Source of the DNA: CAWVVV01 sp964629165
Lineage (GTDB): Bacteria; Verrucomicrobiota; Verrucomicrobiia; Opitutales; Oceanipulchritudinaceae
NCBI GenBank assembly: GCA_964629165.1
Contig: CAZVQJ010000022.1
Location: forward strand, 1-23,318
DNA: 23,318 nt
Direction: 5' to 3'
Under the pieces are notes generated by a model. That model was not told the DNA's origin, made no database searches, and saw only the letters and a program-made list of their open reading frames with translations. A program made the translations under genes and the position numbers. This document shows positions 15,978 through 23,318 of the stretch, piece after piece. Position 1 is the stretch's first letter; every line of letters starts with the position of its first letter.

Positions 15978-18471
15978 TCTCCTGTTCCTCTTCCGTTGGT
16001 CGTTCGGAAGGTTTTTCCTCGGGGCTGACGGGCGGTGTCGTTTCGGATTCGACGAGACGTTCACCCAGTTCCGCAAAAGGAGCCCGGCTGCCCTTTTTTT
16101 TCGGATGCTTCTTCGCGAGGGCTTCGGCCGCTCCTTCCTTCGGATACTCCACCCGCGAGTGAAGCATATTCAGGAGGGTGAAAGAAAAGCTCCCCCGAAT
16201 CTTCGAGAGTTCCTGAAAGGTGAGGGGGCAATCGTCCAGCTGGCCGTCTTCCACGCGGGTTCGGAAAATACTACCAATGAGTTCGTCGATTGCCTGCGGA
16301 GTCACCTTGCGCAGGCTGCGGCCGGCTGCTTCGACGGAATCGGCAAGCATGATGATCGCACTTTCCCGGAAGAGGGGCTTGGGGCCCTCGTAGCGGTAGG
16401 TGTCCTCGTTGACCTTATCCAGTTCGATGCGGGGAGCGTTGAGCCACGGATTCTCGAATTCAGCCTCGGCCTGGCGCTTTCGCTCCAACGCCTTGTAGTA
16501 GAAATATTGGATGAGGCTCGTCCCGTGATGCTGCCGGATGACGTCGATGATGATCCGCGGCAGTTTGTATTCCTTGGCGAGGACCACCCCTTCCTTCACA
16601 TGGCTCTTGATGACGAGAGCACTCATCGACGGGTTTCGCTCGATGTGTGGGTTGTAGCCGTCGCGCTGGTTTTCCGTGAAATACTCCGGTTTGACGATCT
16701 TTCCGATGTCGTGGAAGAGGCAGCAGACCCGGCAGACAAGCGGATTGGCACCGACCGCTGCCGCTGCGTTCTCGGCGAGGTTGGCGACCATCAGACTGTG
16801 GTGGTAGGAGCCCGGAGCTTCGAGCTGCAGGCGCCGCAGCAACGGGTGGTTGTAATCTGTCAGCTCGAGAAGAGTGATGTCCGTTGTCGTTTTGAAAAGG
16901 CTTTCCCAGATCGGGAGAAGGCCGATGAGGGCGATACCGGTACCGGCGCCGATCGCAATCGCGGTCACCATCTGGTAGAAGATATATGGCGGGTCGATGG
17001 AATCCCTCATGCCGAGGAGGCAAGCCGCCAGCGCCATCACCAGCCCGCTATAAAACCCAGCGCGAACCACGCGAGTCCGGACCTGCAGTCTGCGGCTGAA
17101 GGCGATGCCGACGAGGGAGACGATGAAGGAGGCGACGAATACACTGATCGAGTTGGCCTGCATGAGGCCGTTCAGGAGCGCGAGCATCCCGGCGCAGACG
17201 ACTCCGGAGCCGACGCCGAGAAGCATCGCGATGAGCATGGGGGCCAGGGCGACCGGCAGGAGGTAGGGAATTATCGCAACCGCCCAGGATGTGCGGCGCG
17301 CGACCTCGTTCTCACCGATTTCGATGATCAGGCGATAGAAGAACAGATTCAGGAGGAGGGCGCTTCCGGCGAGCAGGATCGTCCGCCGGTTCGGCGTCAC
17401 CCGGATCCCGGTCATCTTGAGGTGGAGGAGAACGCAGCCGAGAGCAGCGAAGGTAATGATCAGGCGTTCGGCGAAGAGGGCGTCGAAACCAAGCGGGCTG
17501 GTGTCACTCGCTTCGAGGGCCTGGTGGTATGCCTTGAGCTTCTCGAGGGCGGCGGCGGAGACCCGCGTATCGGGTTCCACAATGGTCTGCCCTTCGTGGA
17601 CATGAAGGGTCACCGGGTGGACCTTCGCGATGAACTCTTCCCGCAGGGCCTGGGTTCGTTCAGCGTTGAACCTGAGGTTTCCTTCGAGGGCCTCCCGGAG
17701 GATGCGATAGAGAGCCATCGTCGTCTCGCGATCCTCGAGAGCGCTGAGATTCACCCGCAAATCGGTCAGGGCGGCACTGCGGGAAATCAGGTCGACCCGC
17801 TGGATTTCACCGGACTCACTCTGAATCTGGAAAACGCCAAAGTTGGTGCTCGGCAGTGAATCGAGATCATCCTCGTCATAGATGCCGGAGCGATAGAGGC
17901 GTTCGAGGATGAGGAGGCCTTCGTTCAGGACAAACTCCCGGCGATCGCGCGGCAGTGTATTGAACAGGACGACAAGATCGGTGGAGCGTAGATTGAAGGG
18001 GTTCCCGTGTTCGTAGTCGCGGAGGAACTGCTGGACTTCATTGGCGCGCAATGCGTAACGGGAACGCTCGGCTCCTTCTGGGACCCGGGCAAACTCGGAG
18101 AGGTCGGCGTGGAGCTGGAGGATGTACTGCCGAAAATCTTCCAGAGGGCGCTGTTCGAGGGTGTAGACCGGCGGGGCCTCCTGCCCTTTCGCGGCGCGTG
18201 CCCGGGCGGTTTCGATTTCGCTGACGTAGCTGAAGCTCTTGTCGGCGACGACGCGAACGCGCGCAATCTGATCGGCCTGAAGAACGGGGCCCGCGGGGGA
18301 AAGACCAAAAAATCCAAGAAAACTGACGGCGAAACCGAAGAGAACGAAAAGTGAGATATTGGCCCAGATCGAGCGTTCGAACTTTCGACGGCCGACCTCT
18401 TCAAGAACAGTTTCCCGGCGCCTGCGGGTGGCGACGACGGTTTCTTTACGCGGTTTTCGGGATGCAGCCAT
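15961..18471 (-). CDS. PgpH-type 7TMR-HD phosphohydrolase (c-di-AMP phosphodiesterase)
   Basis: An 836-residue membrane protein with the three-part PgpH layout. An N-terminal membrane anchor (ISLFVLFGFAVSFLGFFGL) leads into the extracellular 7TMR-HDED domain (about 60-350). A seven-helix membrane block (about 355-540) follows, then the cytosolic HD domain. The HD signature is complete: YHHSLMVANLAENAA, LFHDIGKI (H587, D588), NPSMSALVIKSHVKEG with its metal His, and VIRQHHGTSL. In PgpH (Listeria) and PgpA-like relatives this domain hydrolyses c-di-AMP to pApA. The ATG at 18471 follows the phoH stop by 8 bases. The C-terminus ends in a charged low-complexity tail (PPVSPEEKPSERPTEEEQEN) absent from shorter relatives. 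No diadenylate cyclase gene is in the window. Confidence 0.93.
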   Translation of the reverse strand: MAASRKPRKETVVATRRRRETVLEEVGRRKFERSIWANISLFVLFGFAVSFLGFFGLSPAGPVLQADQIARVRVVADKSFSYVSEIETARARAAKGQEAPPVYTLEQRPLEDFRQYILQLHADLSEFARVPEGAERSRYALRANEVQQFLRDYEHGNPFNLRSTDLVVLFNTLPRDRREFVLNEGLLILERLYRSGIYDEDDLDSLPSTNFGVFQIQSESGEIQRVDLISRSAALTDLRVNLSALEDRETTMALYRILREALEGNLRFNAERTQALREEFIAKVHPVTLHVHEGQTIVEPDTRVSAAALEKLKAYHQALEASDTSPLGFDALFAERLIITFAALGCVLLHLKMTGIRVTPNRRTILLAGSALLLNLFFYRLIIEIGENEVARRTSWAVAIIPYLLPVALAPMLIAMLLGVGSGVVCAGMLALLNGLMQANSISVFVASFIVSLVGIAFSRRLQVRTRVVRAGFYSGLVMALAACLLGMRDSIDPPYIFYQMVTAIAIGAGTGIALIGLLPIWESLFKTTTDITLLELTDYNHPLLRRLQLEAPGSYHHSLMVANLAENAAAAVGANPLVCRVCCLFHDIGKIVKPEYFTENQRDGYNPHIERNPSMSALVIKSHVKEGVVLAKEYKLPRIIIDVIRQHHGTSLIQYFYYKALERKRQAEAEFENPWLNAPRIELDKVNEDTYRYEGPKPLFRESAIIMLADSVEAAGRSLRKVTPQAIDELIGSIFRTRVEDGQLDDCPLTFQELSKIRGSFSFTLLNMLHSRVEYPKEGAAEALAKKHPKKKGSRAPFAELGERLVESETTPPVSPEEKPSERPTEEEQENAPSR

Positions 18472-18479
18472 GGTTGTCT

Positions 18480-19487
18480 TTAGTCTGCGGAGACCTCGCG
18501 AGGGCGGTGGGCACCGGTCTTGTTTTCGTAGCTCTGGTAGGCTTCGATGATTTGCTGCACGAGCGGATTACGGACGACGTCGCGCCCGTCGAGGTATTGG
18601 AAGGCAATCCCGTTGACTCCCCGAAGAACTTTTTCGGCCTCCTTGAGACCGGAGTATTTATGTCGCGGCAAATCCACCTGTGTCTTGTCTCCGGTAATCA
18701 CCATTCGACTGCCATGGCCAAGCCGTGTGAGGGCCATCATCATTTGTTCGGGTGTCGCGTTCTGGGCTTCGTCGAGAATGATGAAGGCGTTGCTCAGAGT
18801 GCGTCCGCGCATGTAGGCGAGTGGAGCGATTTCAATCTTCCCCGGACGTTGTTCGCGCGGGTCGCCCATCAGTCGCGCGGCATCCATCTGACCGACGAGG
18901 TCGCCGATCGAATCGAAGAGCGGTTGCAGGTAGGGGCGGAGTTTCTCATTGAAATCACCCGGCAGGAATCCGAGGGCTTCCCCCGCCTCGACGGCGGGCC
19001 GCGTCAGGACGACGCGCTCGACGGTGCCGTTGAGAAGGGCTTCGAGCGCCATGGCGACGGCCAGAAAGGTCTTTCCGGTTCCGGCGGGGCCGATCCCGAA
19101 GACGATGTCACACGCGCGGATCGCCTGCAGGTACCGCTTCTGGTTGATCGTCTTGGGCACGACACTGGTCTTCTTCAGCACGATGCGGAGCTGTTCTCCG
19201 AAGGCATCGCGGAGTTCTTCCGCTTCACCTTCACGCACCGCCCGGAGGGTGTTCCGAAAGTCGCCCATCGTAATCTTCAGACCATGATTGCGCCCGAGAT
19301 CGAGAAGCTGGAAAAACTCCGATGCGGATTCAACCGCTGCGGGTTCTCCGGTAATCCGGATCCAGTCGTCGCGGGATACCGTTTCCACCGCAAACGCCTC
19401 ATCGACCAAGGCGAGGTTGGCCTCTTTTCCGAGATAGAGTTCCGCGAGGTGCCTCGGGTTGTGAAAATAGAGGGTTTTCTCAGCCAT
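18480..19487 (-). CDS. phoH: PhoH family P-loop ATPase
   Basis: A cytosolic ATPase of 335 residues. After an N-terminal region of about 120 residues typical of the PhoH/PhoL group, the ATPase core shows Walker A GPAGTGKTFLA (Lys139), ALLNGTVERVVLTRPAVEAG with the conserved TRPAVEAGE, Walker B FIILDEAQNATPEQM and the sensor block RMVITGDKTQVDLP, followed by LDGRDVVRNPLVQQIIEAYQ. PhoH proteins are linked to RNA processing and usually lie next to ybeY and pgpH, as here. The ATG at 19487 overlaps the stop of the HIT gene by 8 bases. The frame is open upstream to 19541, but those extra residues are the shadow of the HIT gene. Confidence 0.95.
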   Translation of the reverse strand: MAEKTLYFHNPRHLAELYLGKEANLALVDEAFAVETVSRDDWIRITGEPAAVESASEFFQLLDLGRNHGLKITMGDFRNTLRAVREGEAEELRDAFGEQLRIVLKKTSVVPKTINQKRYLQAIRACDIVFGIGPAGTGKTFLAVAMALEALLNGTVERVVLTRPAVEAGEALGFLPGDFNEKLRPYLQPLFDSIGDLVGQMDAARLMGDPREQRPGKIEIAPLAYMRGRTLSNAFIILDEAQNATPEQMMMALTRLGHGSRMVITGDKTQVDLPRHKYSGLKEAEKVLRGVNGIAFQYLDGRDVVRNPLVQQIIEAYQSYENKTGAHRPREVSAD

Positions 19488-19986
19488 TCTTGGAGTCGGG
19501 CGCGGGAAAATGGGAACGCAGTTTCTCCCAGGTTTGTTCAAGAGCTTCCGGCAAGGTACGGGTCTCTCCGATCACCGGCATGAAGTTCGTATCACCGTCC
19601 CACCGGGGGACGACATGGCAGTGGATGTGTTGCGGGATCCCGGCGCCGGCCGGCTTCCCCAGGTTGAAACCGACATTGAAACCGTCGGGGTGCATGGCCT
19701 TTTCCAGCGCGTCCTGTGCCAGCACGATGAGCTCCATGATCTCAGCGCGTTCTTCCGGTTTGAGCGCGGACAGTCCGGCGACCTCGCGGTAGGGCAGGAT
19801 CAGGACGTGACCGGGATTGTAAGGAAATCGATTCAGGACAATGTAGCTCGACTGTGCGCGGAAAAGGATGAGGGCCTCGCGATCGTCCTGCGCTGGAAGG
19901 GCGAGGAATGGGTTACCACGCGGGGCACCAGCCTTCCGAGGAGCCGTGACGTACTCCATTCGCCAGTATGCTTTCAGAATATCCAT
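19480..19986 (-). CDS. HIT family protein, Ap4A phosphorylase/hydrolase-like
   Basis: A 168-residue nucleotide-binding protein with the histidine triad QHIHCHVVPRW: H120, H122 (probable nucleophile) and H124. It starts with DILKAYWRMEYVTAPRK, like the LWxPWRMxYI leader of bacterial HIT proteins. It also contains YIVLNRFPYNPGHVLILPYR, FNVGFNLGKPAGAGIPQH and WDGDTNFMPVIGETRTLPE. These are closest, by memory, to the Rv2613c Ap4A phosphorylase type. The usual CxxC zinc site near the N-terminus (FCxI) is replaced by a Cys-free NPFLALP. It likely breaks down dinucleoside polyphosphates in the cytosol. It is the first gene of the leftward HIT-phoH-pgpH-ybeY operon. The start at 19986 has no clear ribosome-binding site, but agrees with the family. 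Confidence 0.92.
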   Translation of the reverse strand: MDILKAYWRMEYVTAPRKAGAPRGNPFLALPAQDDREALILFRAQSSYIVLNRFPYNPGHVLILPYREVAGLSALKPEERAEIMELIVLAQDALEKAMHPDGFNVGFNLGKPAGAGIPQHIHCHVVPRWDGDTNFMPVIGETRTLPEALEQTWEKLRSHFPAPDSKNG

Positions 19987-19998
19987 GTACGGGGCCGG

Positions 19999-20021
19999 GC
20001 GGCGCGGATTGTCAGCGCCGC
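19999..20021. promoter_or_regulatory. GC-rich 7-bp hairpin in the HIT operon leader
   Basis: GCGGCGC (19999-20005) and GCGCCGC (20015-20021) are perfect complements around the loop GGATTGTCA. The stem ends 12 bases before the HIT start codon (19986) on the minus strand, in a leader without an evident Shine-Dalgarno. A hairpin here could influence translation or RNA stability of the operon. It may also be chance in very GC-rich DNA. Confidence 0.35.
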
Positions 20022-20203
20022 GAAAGCGACCGTGTTGGGCACACCGGGAGCGTGGCGAACGGCCGAAAGATCATGCCCTCCATGGTGGTCTCTGGAGTTC
20101 CCTTGTAAAGGGCCAAACTGGACTGGGAAAACCTCCTTGAGCGGCCGGAAGAGGATCGGGGGAAGTCCCCTCGCTGGCCGAAGAGGGAGCTTTCGTTCCG
20201 CCC

Positions 20204-22774
20204 TTATTCCGGTATGCGGGCGAGGACCCGGAAGAAGAGAGCGGGAGAATCCACCGAATTGGTCACAAACTGGAGAGCCAGCTGGCCGAAGCCTGCCGGG
20301 AGCAGTGTTTCCGCGGTGATCACCTCCTCATCTTTCCAGTGGACGAGATCAGTCGAGGACTGGACGACGGCTTCGAGGTTCGGTGCGACGACGGGAGGAA
20401 GGAGCAGCTCAACCACGCCGTCCTCGATCGAAATGCTGATCGTGAACCGCGACTGGGCATCATCCGGGTCGCTCCCGAAGAGGATCTCCTGCAGGTTGGG
20501 CAGCCCATCCCCGTCATTGTCTGCGAAGGGATCGTCGGGAAGGACGGAAAGTTCAACCGCGCCGAGGGTGAGTTCCGTGCCATCCGAAACATCAAAGAGG
20601 ATCCGATCCGTCCCGACGAAGTTCGGGTCGGGATAGTAGGTGACGGAAGGGATTGCTGCCAGATCGATGCTTCCACTGCCCGGCGCGCGCACGATACGAT
20701 AGGTCAGCTGGTGACCGTTCGCGTCCTTCGAGGGCAGGGAGAAGCTTACGGGCTGCCGGCGCGAGGTCGAAACCTTCGCCATGAGCGCCTCTGGAGAATC
20801 GCCGCTGAGAATTCGGAGGACGCCGCCGACGTTGATGGCGTGGAGGCTGTCACCGGCCGTCCCGACAAGATCTGCCTGCGCAGGTGTTTCGATCACGCCC
20901 GGCGTATGCCGAAGAATGGTGTTCTCGTTGAGATGGATGGTTGCCTGGTTGAACTCTCCGAGACCGGAAAACGAATCGAAGATATGCGGCACCGCCGGTT
21001 CGAGAAAAACCTCGTCGAAGCCCTGAAAAGAAATCGAGTGCAGGTCGCGATCGCGGGATGGCCCCGACTCCGTGAGAGCGGTCGGGGTGCCGGTGCGGGG
21101 GATAAAGCTGTCCAGCGAAAATTTGCCGTTGGTGTCGAGGCGCAGCTTCAGGACTGCGCCGGTATAAAGCATGTATCCGCGGGAGAGATTGTTCCAGGAG
21201 GAATCCGGTTTGATTTCCACCCCTTCCCATCCGTCACGGTTTCCTTCGCGGCGGAGTTCGAGCACAAAACTGGAGGGGAGCTGCGGAAGAATCGCGGGAT
21301 TCACGGTGAGGGTCTTTGCTTCGACGCCGTCCTTCAAATCGGAGATCACGACGCGGGGCCACGTCGGTTCGATCACGATCGGCCGGGTGTCCTCCCGGTC
21401 GGCGTAGTTCCCCACGCTGGTGCCCGCCGCCGATCGTCCGGTCACCGTGTTGTTGATCCAGATAGGGCGGGGCCCGGAGTTATTGTGAATTGGGTTCGCG
21501 TTGTGGATGGCATTGTCCTTCACGATGTAGCTCCCGTGCACGCCCGGCAGACGCAGAAAGATGCCGACGTCGTTCCCGTTGAAGCCACGGATCTCGTTGT
21601 CGGCGATCAACCAGTCCCGGAGGGGTTGCGAATAGAAGGTGATCGTCTCGTTGACGCGGCGGGTTTGCGCCCAGAAGCGATTTCCCGTGATCTCGAAATT
21701 GAAAAAGCCCTTTTCCGCGATGAACTCCTTGTAGAGGTTCAGAAAGGCCCCGTAGACAGCCAGGGTATCGATAAAGGTATTGTCCCGAATGATGACGTTG
21801 TGCGCGTATTCGCTCACGAATATCGCGCCGCTGTTGGTGTCGCGGATTGTGCAGCCTTCGACGAGGAGACTGGACTCGCGGAATCCGAGGTAAACGATCC
21901 CGAACTTGCCGATGCGATCCGGAAGGGTCCGGTTGGGCTCGATCAGGGTATCCCGCACGACGAGCTTCTGGTGACCGCCCATGCTGAGCATCTCGGTGCC
22001 GTTGTGCACATCGTAGATCTCGGAATCTTCGATGAGGACGTCGCCGCCCATGCTGATCGCCGATGCGTTCGAATGATGGACGAGAGTGCGCCGGATGGTA
22101 AAGCGGCCGAGCTCCAGCCCGCCTCCTGCGTAGAGCACTTCTCCACGCCAATGATCAAACTCGCAGTCTTCCACGATCAGGTTGTCAACGCGGCCCCAGA
22201 TGCCGAGGCCCTTGTGGGAAACATCCCAGCCCCGGAGTGAGTCGTCTCCCCACCATTGTCCGGCATGTTCATTCGGAGCTGCGTTGCCGGTTGCGCGAAA
22301 TCCTCGCAGGACCACGTTCTCGATCGAGCCCCCTTTCGGGACCCGCGTCACGAATCCTCCTCCCCGTTTCCGCACAAGGTCCGCCGGATCCTGCATGTCC
22401 CATGCCTGGAAGTTGAGGATCGTGCGGTCGAATCCATCGCCCTCCACGGTGAGATTGCTTCCGCGGATGGAGAAGGTGAATTCGCCCTCTCCGGTCGGAG
22501 CCACTTTGTAGGTTCCGGCGGGAAGATAGACGGTGCCCCCGCCCGCCGCTTCGGCCTCCGCGATGGCTTTTCGAATGGCTTCCGTGTCGTTGGCCTGGTT
22601 GTCTCCTTTCGCGCCGAACTTGCGAACATCGAAAACCGGTGCCTGCAAGCGGGGAGCGTAAGCGTTGCTGGGTTGAGCCTGCGCAGCCACTCCCAGAATG
22701 ATGATTCCCAAAAGGATCAAAAGGGGGCGCAGGGTGATCAGATTGCGAAACGGTGAATACGGGTGAGTATACAT
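20204..22774 (-). CDS. Secreted right-handed beta-helix protein (pectate-lyase superfamily)
   Basis: An 856-residue exported protein. Signal peptide at about 1-34, ending AAQAQ. The start of a Pectate_lyase_3 beta-helix follows (FDVRKFGAKGDNQANDTEAI, then GGGTVYLPAGTYKV). Parallel-beta coils occupy roughly residues 40-470, with repeated short strands such as NLIVEDCEFDHW, VLIEDSEIYDVHNG, SLLVEGCTIRDTNS and NVIIRDNTFIDT. Next comes an Ig- or cadherin-like region (ITYYPDPNFVGTDRILFDVS with preceding Val-Thr strands). A TSP3-like calcium loop (DNDGDGLPNLQEILFGSDPD, about 745-765) precedes the verrucomicrobial C-terminal module VVQSSTDLVHWKDEE...LFFRVLARIPE. Probably a surface or secreted polysaccharide-active protein; no catalytic residues can be assigned. 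The ATG at 22774 has AAGGGAAG about 11 bases upstream. It is transcribed alone. Confidence 0.85.
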   Translation of the reverse strand: MYTHPYSPFRNLITLRPLLILLGIIILGVAAQAQPSNAYAPRLQAPVFDVRKFGAKGDNQANDTEAIRKAIAEAEAAGGGTVYLPAGTYKVAPTGEGEFTFSIRGSNLTVEGDGFDRTILNFQAWDMQDPADLVRKRGGGFVTRVPKGGSIENVVLRGFRATGNAAPNEHAGQWWGDDSLRGWDVSHKGLGIWGRVDNLIVEDCEFDHWRGEVLYAGGGLELGRFTIRRTLVHHSNASAISMGGDVLIEDSEIYDVHNGTEMLSMGGHQKLVVRDTLIEPNRTLPDRIGKFGIVYLGFRESSLLVEGCTIRDTNSGAIFVSEYAHNVIIRDNTFIDTLAVYGAFLNLYKEFIAEKGFFNFEITGNRFWAQTRRVNETITFYSQPLRDWLIADNEIRGFNGNDVGIFLRLPGVHGSYIVKDNAIHNANPIHNNSGPRPIWINNTVTGRSAAGTSVGNYADREDTRPIVIEPTWPRVVISDLKDGVEAKTLTVNPAILPQLPSSFVLELRREGNRDGWEGVEIKPDSSWNNLSRGYMLYTGAVLKLRLDTNGKFSLDSFIPRTGTPTALTESGPSRDRDLHSISFQGFDEVFLEPAVPHIFDSFSGLGEFNQATIHLNENTILRHTPGVIETPAQADLVGTAGDSLHAINVGGVLRILSGDSPEALMAKVSTSRRQPVSFSLPSKDANGHQLTYRIVRAPGSGSIDLAAIPSVTYYPDPNFVGTDRILFDVSDGTELTLGAVELSVLPDDPFADNDGDGLPNLQEILFGSDPDDAQSRFTISISIEDGVVELLLPPVVAPNLEAVVQSSTDLVHWKDEEVITAETLLPAGFGQLALQFVTNSVDSPALFFRVLARIPE

Positions 22775-23318
22775 GTTAGCGAAACTTCCCTTATCGGGCG
22801 CTTCGCGGACGCTTGAACTTTTCGTAAAGATCCCGTCTTGAATTTACGTTGTCTTTAAAATCGTCGTTTGCGGATTTTCCCCACGAGCCTTCTCAGCACG
22901 TTTTTCAGGCAGCCCGTCATTTGTCTCAACCCCGCATGAACAGCCAGGTTCCGGGTGTCTACAGGAGTCTCCGCAACGGTCTCAAGATGTTCTCCAAAGG
23001 CCACTGAGGACGAGCCCCCGGATTTGCTTAAATCGCATTTACATTCTCCGGAAGCTCCCGCGACCGGACGGAGGGGGCGGTGCAAACGGTAGATTTTCGT
23101 TGGCGGTGGGTGGTTGATTGGGCAACAAGAGCTTGCCTGCCGGGCCACCGAAGTGAATTGCTTCGGGTATTCGTCGATAATCCCTCTGCGGGTCCGGAGC
23201 GAAGGAATGCACGAGGACGCGCGCACCGGGCCATGAAAAATATTCTTGTAGTTTATTAAAGATCTGGATCCCGCGAAATGCTGGGTGCTTTATTCTCTAC
23301 TGTGGATGAGTAACCGCA
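22775..23318. other. Intergenic region without a convincing gene
   Basis: About 540 bases to the right window edge. The longest frame (22855-23226, minus, 123 codons) is Arg/Ser/Pro-rich, has no recognisable domain and no good start signal, so I do not call it. The part at 22775-22860 is AT-richer and should hold the promoter of the beta-helix gene, though no clean -35/-10 pair was found. At 23121-23166 two small hairpins lie side by side: GGCAA/TTGCC, and CCGAAG/CTTCGG around TGAATTG. No T-run follows, so they do not look like a terminator. The last 90 bases are AT-rich and contain only tiny frames. Confidence 0.6.
23121..23166. repeat. Pair of small inverted repeats
   Basis: GGCAA (23121-23125) pairs with TTGCC (23133-23137). 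CCGAAG (23148-23153) pairs perfectly with CTTCGG (23161-23166), loop TGAATTG. They are in the non-coding right end. They could belong to a small structured RNA or be the remains of a terminator. Low support beyond the pairing itself. Confidence 0.3.

Noticed and set aside
15772..17859. 695-codon open frame on the plus strand opposite pgpH
   Set aside because: It is antisense to the clear PgpH gene and its residues match no family. Long antisense frames arise easily in GC-rich genes because of codon-position bias.
18351..19583. 410-codon plus-strand frame opposite phoH
   Set aside because: It is the shadow of the phoH gene, whose Walker motifs are intact.
20100..20112. CCCTT-GTA-AAGGG hairpin between the HIT operon and the beta-helix gene
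   Set aside because: The stem is only five pairs with a three-base loop and no T-run, so it is not a convincing terminator.
20339..22240. 633-codon open frame opposite the beta-helix gene
   Set aside because: The composition is Asp/Gly/Val/Arg-rich without domain motifs, and the minus-strand gene has a signal peptide and recognisable domains.
22855..23226. 123-codon minus-strand frame in the right-end intergenic region
   Set aside because: No ribosome-binding site, no domain, and a Ser/Arg/Pro composition like the shadow frames. A degenerate gene cannot be excluded.

Overview
The window is GC-rich, densely packed bacterial chromosome that most resembles a Verrucomicrobium, possibly of the Opitutae side. 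The assignment rests on three protein types typical of that phylum or the PVC group: a Minf_1886-type protein, a giant PilX-like protein related to Verru_Chthon cassette protein A, and a secreted beta-helix protein ending in a TSP3-like calcium loop followed by a characteristic verrucomicrobial C-terminal module. No tRNA, rRNA, CRISPR array, transposase or phage gene was seen. The region looks like vertically inherited core and lineage-specific genome rather than a mobile island.

Left part (1-8.0 kb): the 3' end of an unidentified gene (possibly SatD-like), a DUF3307 membrane protein, and, convergent to it, an aspartate/aromatic aminotransferase with a recognisable promoter. Divergent from the aminotransferase is a rightward run of four genes: LemA, an M48 (HtpX-like) membrane metallopeptidase with a long cytosolic C-terminal extension, a Minf_1886-family protein, and a two-lobed M16 zinc peptidase. 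The last two overlap as ATGA. This run looks like an envelope proteostasis cluster.

Middle (8.1-12.8 kb): a 959-residue protein with a pseudopilin-like N-terminus is coupled by another ATGA overlap to a secreted partner of unknown function. The partner's reading frame runs about 270 bases into the convergent cutA gene. Leftward from 12.8 kb lie a two-helix membrane protein, a SmpA/OmlA-like lipoprotein and cutA.

Surface polysaccharide (12.99-15.5 kb): a WecA/TagO-type polyprenyl-phosphate sugar-phosphate transferase is followed by a Wzy/WaaL-type O-antigen polymerase/ligase. A strong intrinsic-terminator hairpin sits between them, a few bases before the second start.

RNA and nucleotide-signalling operon (leftward, 19.99-15.5 kb): HIT-family Ap4A hydrolase/phosphorylase-like protein, PhoH ATPase, PgpH-type c-di-AMP phosphodiesterase and the YbeY endoribonuclease. 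The genes overlap or nearly abut and form one transcription unit. YbeY carries Asp where the third zinc-binding His is expected.

Right end (20.2-23.3 kb): a large secreted beta-helix protein on the minus strand, then about 540 bases in which no convincing gene was found.

I did not find a clear, self-contained new defence or mobile system. The most interesting candidates are the pilin-like two-gene cassette, the LemA/M48/Minf_1886/M16 cluster, and the terminator inserted between the two glycan genes.
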